Positions 60,397-64,000 of a stretch of DNA of 64,000 bases are shown here, piece by piece (position 1 is the stretch's first letter; every line of letters begins with the position of its first letter). Under the pieces are notes generated by a model. It was not told the origin of the DNA and ran no database searches. It saw nothing but the letters and a program-made list of their open reading frames with translations. The DNA comes from Sporosarcina sp. BI001-red (GTDB lineage: Bacteria > Bacillota > Bacilli > Bacillales_A > Planococcaceae), in assembly GCF_003384035.1 (NCBI RefSeq), contig NZ_QQAK01000016.1:1-64000 (forward strand), written 5' to 3'. A program made the translations under genes and the position numbers.

Positions 60397-61605
60397 TTGA
60401 AGAAAACTGTTTTGTTAATAGGAACTCTGGACAGTAAAGGGGATGAATATGGCTATGTTCGCGATTTGATAGCTTTAAAAGGGTATGAAGTGGTTTTGAT
60501 TGATGGGGGTGTAGTTGGAGAGCCAACGGTTACGCCTACATTTAGTGCGGAAGAGGTTGCTGAATTAGGGGGCAGTAGGTTAACCACGTTACGAGACCAA
60601 CATGATCGTGGCCAAGCTATGAAAGTTATGTCAGAAGGAATTGCGAAATTAGTTGATCGGTTATGTAAAGAGAGTGATGTTTTAGGCGTAATGGGAATGG
60701 GTGGATCTGGTGGTACAGCGCTAGTCACACATACAATGCGAAACTTGCCAATCGGGTTGCCGAAGTTAGTAGTTTCAACAGTTGCTTCGGGTGACGTGCA
60801 TCCCTATATTGGGACCAAAGATATCACTATGATGTATTCAGTTGTCGACATCGCTGGATTAAATAAAATCTCGAGACGAATTCTTGGGAATGCCGCTGGG
60901 GCACTCATTGGGATGATTGAACAAGACATTCCTATGTTTGAAGATAAGCCGATCATTGCTGCCAGCATGTTTGGAGTTACGACAACATGTGTAGAAAATC
61001 TGCGTGAGCATATTGAAGAAAAAGGCTACGAACTCCTAATATTCCACGCTACGGGTAGTGGTGGACAAGCTATGGAATCTTTAATCAGTGACGGGTTCAT
61101 CAAAGGGGTAGCAGATGTCACGACAACTGAATTGTGTGATGAGTTAGTGGGTGGGGTACTGTCAGCAGGTCCTCATCGACTTGAAGCAGCAGCCCGTGAA
61201 GGCATACCTCAAGTTGTTTCCTGTGGCGCACTAGATATGGTGAACTTTGGAGCCATGAATACCGTTCCTTCAAAGTTTTCGGAGCGTACTTTATATGAGC
61301 ATAATGCCAATGTTACTCTGATGAGAACGACTCCTGAAGAGTGTGCTGAACTAGGTAAACTACTGAGTGAAAAGTTAAACGAATCTACAGGATCTACGAC
61401 TCTGTTTCTACCATTAAAAGGTGTTAGTGCGATTGACGGTGAAGGGCAACTATTTGAATCCCCTGAAGCGACAGATGCTTTGTTCACATCTATTAGAAAA
61501 CACTTAAATACAAATGTAGTAGAACTCATTGAATTGGATCAGCATATCAATGATACGGAGTTTGCAGCGGCTATGGCAAAACATTTACTAAAAAAAATGA
61601 ATTGA
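60397..61605 (+). CDS. Tm-1-like (UPF0261) ATP-binding domain protein
   Basis: A 402-residue protein of the UPF0261 family: V-L-L-I-G-T-L-D-S-K-G-D-E at the start, G-M-G-G-S-G-G-T-A-L-V-T (about 95-106, the nucleotide-binding region), then H-P-Y-I-G-T-K-D-I-T-M-M-Y-S-V-V-D and F-H-A-T-G-S-G-G-Q-A-M-E. In the tomato protein Tm-1, which blocks tobamovirus replication, this part is fused to the TIM barrel encoded by the next gene. TTG start 60397 with AGGGGAG upstream. The catalysed reaction is not known. Confidence 0.9.
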   Translation: MKKTVLLIGTLDSKGDEYGYVRDLIALKGYEVVLIDGGVVGEPTVTPTFSAEEVAELGGSRLTTLRDQHDRGQAMKVMSEGIAKLVDRLCKESDVLGVMGMGGSGGTALVTHTMRNLPIGLPKLVVSTVASGDVHPYIGTKDITMMYSVVDIAGLNKISRRILGNAAGALIGMIEQDIPMFEDKPIIAASMFGVTTTCVENLREHIEEKGYELLIFHATGSGGQAMESLISDGFIKGVADVTTTELCDELVGGVLSAGPHRLEAAAREGIPQVVSCGALDMVNFGAMNTVPSKFSERTLYEHNANVTLMRTTPEECAELGKLLSEKLNESTGSTTLFLPLKGVSAIDGEGQLFESPEATDALFTSIRKHLNTNVVELIELDQHINDTEFAAAMAKHLLKKMN

Positions 61606-61632
61606 GAACACTAAGAAATGAGGAGAGCCACC

Positions 61633-62463
61633 ATGACACAAACTTTACGTGAAGCTGCGTTAGAAAAACTTAATAAACAAATTGAACAAGGAAACCCAAT
61701 TATTGGTTCAGGAGCGGGTACCGGAATCTCTGCAAAATTTGCTGAAAAGGGTGGCACAGATTTAATCATCATCTACAACTCAGGTCGATACCGTATGGCG
61801 GGGCGTGGTAGTTTAGCGGGGTTAATGCCTTATGGAGATGCGAATGCGATTGTTATGGACATGGGATCTGAAGTACTTCCGATCGTAAAGGATACGCCAG
61901 TACTTGCTGGTGTTTGTGGAACCGATCCATTCAGAGTGATGCCTAACTTCCTACGCCAGTTAAAAGAGATGGGGTTCCACGGCGTCCAAAACTTTCCGAC
62001 TGTGGGACTCATTGATGGGACTTTCCGAACGAATCTTGAAGAAACCGGAATGGGCTATGAGCTAGAAGTAGAAATGATTCGCAAAGCACATGAATTAGGA
62101 ATGCTAACGTGTCCTTATGTATTTACACCTGAGCAAGCGGTTGCGATGACGAAAGCAGGTGCAGATGTGCTGGTTCCGCACATGGGTCTTACTACTAAGG
62201 GGAGCATTGGTGCGAAGAGTAATCTTACGCTTGAAGATTCAGCTAAAAAAGTTCAAGAAATGCGCGATGCTGCTGTGGCAATTAATCCAAATATTATTGT
62301 GTTGTGTCATGGCGGGCCAATTGCAGAACCCGAAGATGCACAGTACATTTTTGAACATACAGAAGGCATTGCAGGATTCTTCGGTGCCAGTAGTATCGAA
62401 CGACTGCCAACAGAGTTGGCCATTGAAAAACAAGCGCGTAAGTTCAAAGATTTATCGATTTAA
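61633..62463 (+). CDS. PEP hydrolase-like TIM-barrel protein (Tm-1 C-terminal domain type)
   Basis: A 276-residue stand-alone TIM barrel: [22 protein letters not shown], then [34 protein letters not shown] and [14 protein letters not shown]09370 is named for a putative phosphoenolpyruvate hydrolase activity that is poorly documented. It begins 27 nt after the Tm-1-like gene (ATG 61633, GAGGAG upstream) and is paralogous to the barrel of the AraC fusion at 58943. Confidence 0.9.
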   Translation: MTQTLREAALEKLNKQIEQGNPIIGSGAGTGISAKFAEKGGTDLIIIYNSGRYRMAGRGSLAGLMPYGDANAIVMDMGSEVLPIVKDTPVLAGVCGTDPFRVMPNFLRQLKEMGFHGVQNFPTVGLIDGTFRTNLEETGMGYELEVEMIRKAHELGMLTCPYVFTPEQAVAMTKAGADVLVPHMGLTTKGSIGAKSNLTLEDSAKKVQEMRDAAVAINPNIIVLCHGGPIAEPEDAQYIFEHTEGIAGFFGASSIERLPTELAIEKQARKFKDLSI

Positions 62464-62551
62464 TAGTTTTTTGAAATTGTAAAGTTGAATACCTTCAATA
62501 CGCTAAGGGGAACTGATTAGTGGATAGAGATGAAAAAATGGAGGGATTACA

Positions 62552-62980
62552 ATGACCGAAGTAAAAGAACATGCAGGACTAAGATATATAAATCCAGAGG
62601 ATGTAGAAACTCAAGAATTTGAGTGGGGAACGCTAAAATGGATGAGTGAACCCAGAGTGACGAATGCAGAGAAGTTTAGTATGGGGATCGTTATTTTACA
62701 TCCAGGTAAAGGTCACGATCGGCACAATCATCCTGATGAGGAAGAAGTTCTTTACGTGATCTCTGGGGAAGGTGAGCAAACTGTAAACGATGGTGCACCA
62801 ACTAAAATCACTGCAGGAATGTGTGTTCATATTCCGACAGGGGCGTTCCATTCTACCGTTAACACAGGGTGGGAACCTCTAAAACTAATGGCTATATATA
62901 GTCCACATGGTCCGGAAGCCGTTCTACGTGCAGATCCCAATTGTAAGGTGCTTGCCCCTGGAATACTTCCGGGCACATAA
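62552..62980 (+). CDS. Cupin domain protein
   Basis: A 142-residue single cupin. Metal ligands are likely from G-H-D-R-H-N-H-P-D-E-E-E-V-L-Y-V-I-S-G-E-G (motif 1) and P-T-G-A-F-H-S-T-V-N-T-G (motif 2). Cupins of this size act as sugar or carboxylate isomerases, dioxygenases or ligand-binding units. It follows the TIM-barrel gene by 88 nt with a GGAGGG site, so it is probably part of the same pathway. Confidence 0.85.
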   Translation: MTEVKEHAGLRYINPEDVETQEFEWGTLKWMSEPRVTNAEKFSMGIVILHPGKGHDRHNHPDEEEVLYVISGEGEQTVNDGAPTKITAGMCVHIPTGAFHSTVNTGWEPLKLMAIYSPHGPEAVLRADPNCKVLAPGILPGT

Positions 62981-63098
62981 TTCGAGAAGAATTTGGAATA
63001 CGCACTCCTTATAAAACAACTTTTTCAGCATAACAATTTATGATCGTTTGTAACTGAAATGAAAAAATAACTATCAAGTGTATATGGAGGAGAACACC

Positions 63099-63773
63099 AT
63101 GCAAAACTTAGAATCTTTTTTAGACCAAAACTTTAAAGGGTTAACATTGCAACCTCCACTATTCAATGCTTGGAATCCTGCCATACGATTTGAAATGGTA
63201 AAGCCCGAAGTTTCCATTAATGAATCCTCGTCTTTAGAAAACGCTTTTCAACGATCCATTACTTTGTTTGATGAGGTATTTCGAGATGAGGATGAACTAA
63301 TTGCCATTGTAGATGTCCGCACAACTGTGGATCATTTGTTCCTTGAGGAACCGCTAAAAGTTTATCGAAAATATATTAAACAACAACAGGTATTAGCTAA
63401 GTTAAGACATGAACTGATCCCGGATGTTTACAATGAAAAAAGGGAGCAGATGGTACTCCACCGATTCACATTAGGTTGCAGAAAAAGAGATATTCGATAT
63501 GAGCTTATATTGCGTGAAACTTGCTATAAAGACTTTGGGAAAGTCGTGATAGAGTTAAAGCAGAAGTCACAAAGTAGCATCGAGTTTTATTTTATAAATT
63601 TGACGCGCGGCATTATTTATCACGCATATGACGATGCTGGTTGTGACATTTTAGCAGTGGATAAGGAAGAGATTCGATTTTTGTATGATGCTTATAGAAA
63701 GTGGATAAGTGAAAAAGATCGAAGTGCTATTGACTCTTTGTTTAATAGAGGGAATCCTGAGTTATTGAAATAA
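63099..63773 (+). CDS. DUF3885 domain-containing protein
   Basis: A 224-residue soluble protein matching DUF3885: L-F-N-A-W-N-P-A-I-R-F-E, then A-F-Q-R-S-I-T-L-F-D-E-V-F-R-D-E-D-E-L-I and the C-terminal F-Y-F-I-N-L-T-R-G-I-I-Y-H-A-Y-D-D-A-G-C-D. Often found as an immunity-like or orphan protein in Firmicutes; function unknown. GGAGG lies 8 nt before ATG 63099. Confidence 0.85.
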   Translation: MQNLESFLDQNFKGLTLQPPLFNAWNPAIRFEMVKPEVSINESSSLENAFQRSITLFDEVFRDEDELIAIVDVRTTVDHLFLEEPLKVYRKYIKQQQVLAKLRHELIPDVYNEKREQMVLHRFTLGCRKRDIRYELILRETCYKDFGKVVIELKQKSQSSIEFYFINLTRGIIYHAYDDAGCDILAVDKEEIRFLYDAYRKWISEKDRSAIDSLFNRGNPELLK

Positions 63774-63836
63774 GTGTGAATAGGGAAGCGTCACATTTAT
63801 GTAAGGGTATCTGAAAAAAGTGAGAAAAAATAACGC

Positions 63837-63865
63837 GGCTCAGCATCTTGCTGGGCTCTTTTTGT
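63837..63865 (+). terminator. Rho-independent terminator
   Basis: GCTCAGC pairs with GCTGGGC around ATCTT, followed by TCTTTTT. It closes the cluster. Confidence 0.85.
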
Positions 63866-63914
63866 TTCGCTAGCATCCCTAGGTCACCACGTTCATGAAA
63901 AGGAGTCGAAGCAC

Positions 63915-64000
63915 ATGCAGTTTAGAAATGCGGCTGAAAATGACAGTACAGCGATCCGTGCGTGTGCTTGCAAAAACAGAAGAGAATGGAGGTGCGTTGT
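63915..64000 (+). pseudogene. Start of a GNAT-like gene, probably frameshifted, cut by the window edge
   Basis: AAAGGAG precedes ATG 63915. The frame begins MQFRNAAENDSTAIRA, as in many GNAT proteins, but then reads C-A-C-K-N-R-R-E-W. The next frame instead gives V-L-A-K-T-E-E-N-G-G-A-L, which fits the family better, so a one-base shift near 63961 is likely. The remainder is outside the window. Confidence 0.45.

Overview
The window looks like the chromosome of a low-GC, spore-forming member of the Bacillales, most likely Planococcaceae (Sporosarcina or Paenisporosarcina type). The reasons are strong AGGAGG-type ribosome binding sites, frequent TTG and GTG starts, a LysM/GH18 spore-cortex type hydrolase, an anti-sigma factor with a zinc-binding ZAS motif, DinR/LexA-, Fur- and CcpA-like sites of Bacillus type, and many small families typical of Bacillales (DUF4256, DUF3888, DUF4236, DUF2785, DUF6518, EcsC, DUF4097, Tm-1-like). 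I saw no rRNA, tRNA or CRISPR array. The genus is an inference.

Layout. 0-4.5 kb: an accessory stretch of very small membrane proteins, a GNAT acetyltransferase, a DUF3888 protein and decayed gene pieces. 4.5-9.6 kb: a secreted DUF4309-GH3 hexosaminidase, DUF4256, an SDR protein, a YgjP-like metallopeptidase and MepB. 9.6-17 kb: an XRE pair behind a LexA-type box, a chromate transporter, a D,D-carboxypeptidase, an MntA/HepT toxin-antitoxin pair, a bile acid:Na+ symporter family transporter, an autoregulated membrane protein/XRE pair and a MazG-like protein. 17.3-21.6 kb: a NUDIX gene overlapping a 1045-residue PLD-helicase-DUF3427 gene, followed by a broken gene with a domain often found beside restriction nucleases; this resembles a defence island. 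22-26.5 kb: two tandem DUF4236 paralogues, a winged-HTH gene and a lipoprotein, with three copies of one 47-nt repeat between them.

26.5-50.9 kb is a patchwork of small genes, duplicated blocks and pseudogenes. It holds two GrpB+GNAT blocks, one fused by rearrangement to an inverted C-terminal piece of the GH18 gene, plus the arr rifampin ADP-ribosyltransferase gene. It also holds remnants of a group II intron and an IS3-family element, an ECF sigma/anti-sigma operon, EcsC and DUF4097 genes, a MarR/amidohydrolase pair flanked by 74-bp direct repeats, and the intact LysM-GH18 gene.

50.9-64 kb is better kept: an M20 amidohydrolase with a YfcC transporter, a Fur-boxed Fbp-type ferric iron ABC transporter, and a cluster with an AraC regulator fused to a TIM barrel, a Tm-1-like (UPF0261) protein, a stand-alone copy of the same TIM barrel and a cupin. 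In the plant antiviral protein Tm-1 the second and third of these parts are joined in one chain. This cluster, the NUDIX/helicase pair and the DUF4236 locus are the best candidates for poorly described systems.

Starts were chosen mostly by ribosome-binding-site spacing, so several genes begin at an internal ATG, GTG or TTG rather than at the first possible codon. All homology statements come from reading the protein sequences; no search was run.
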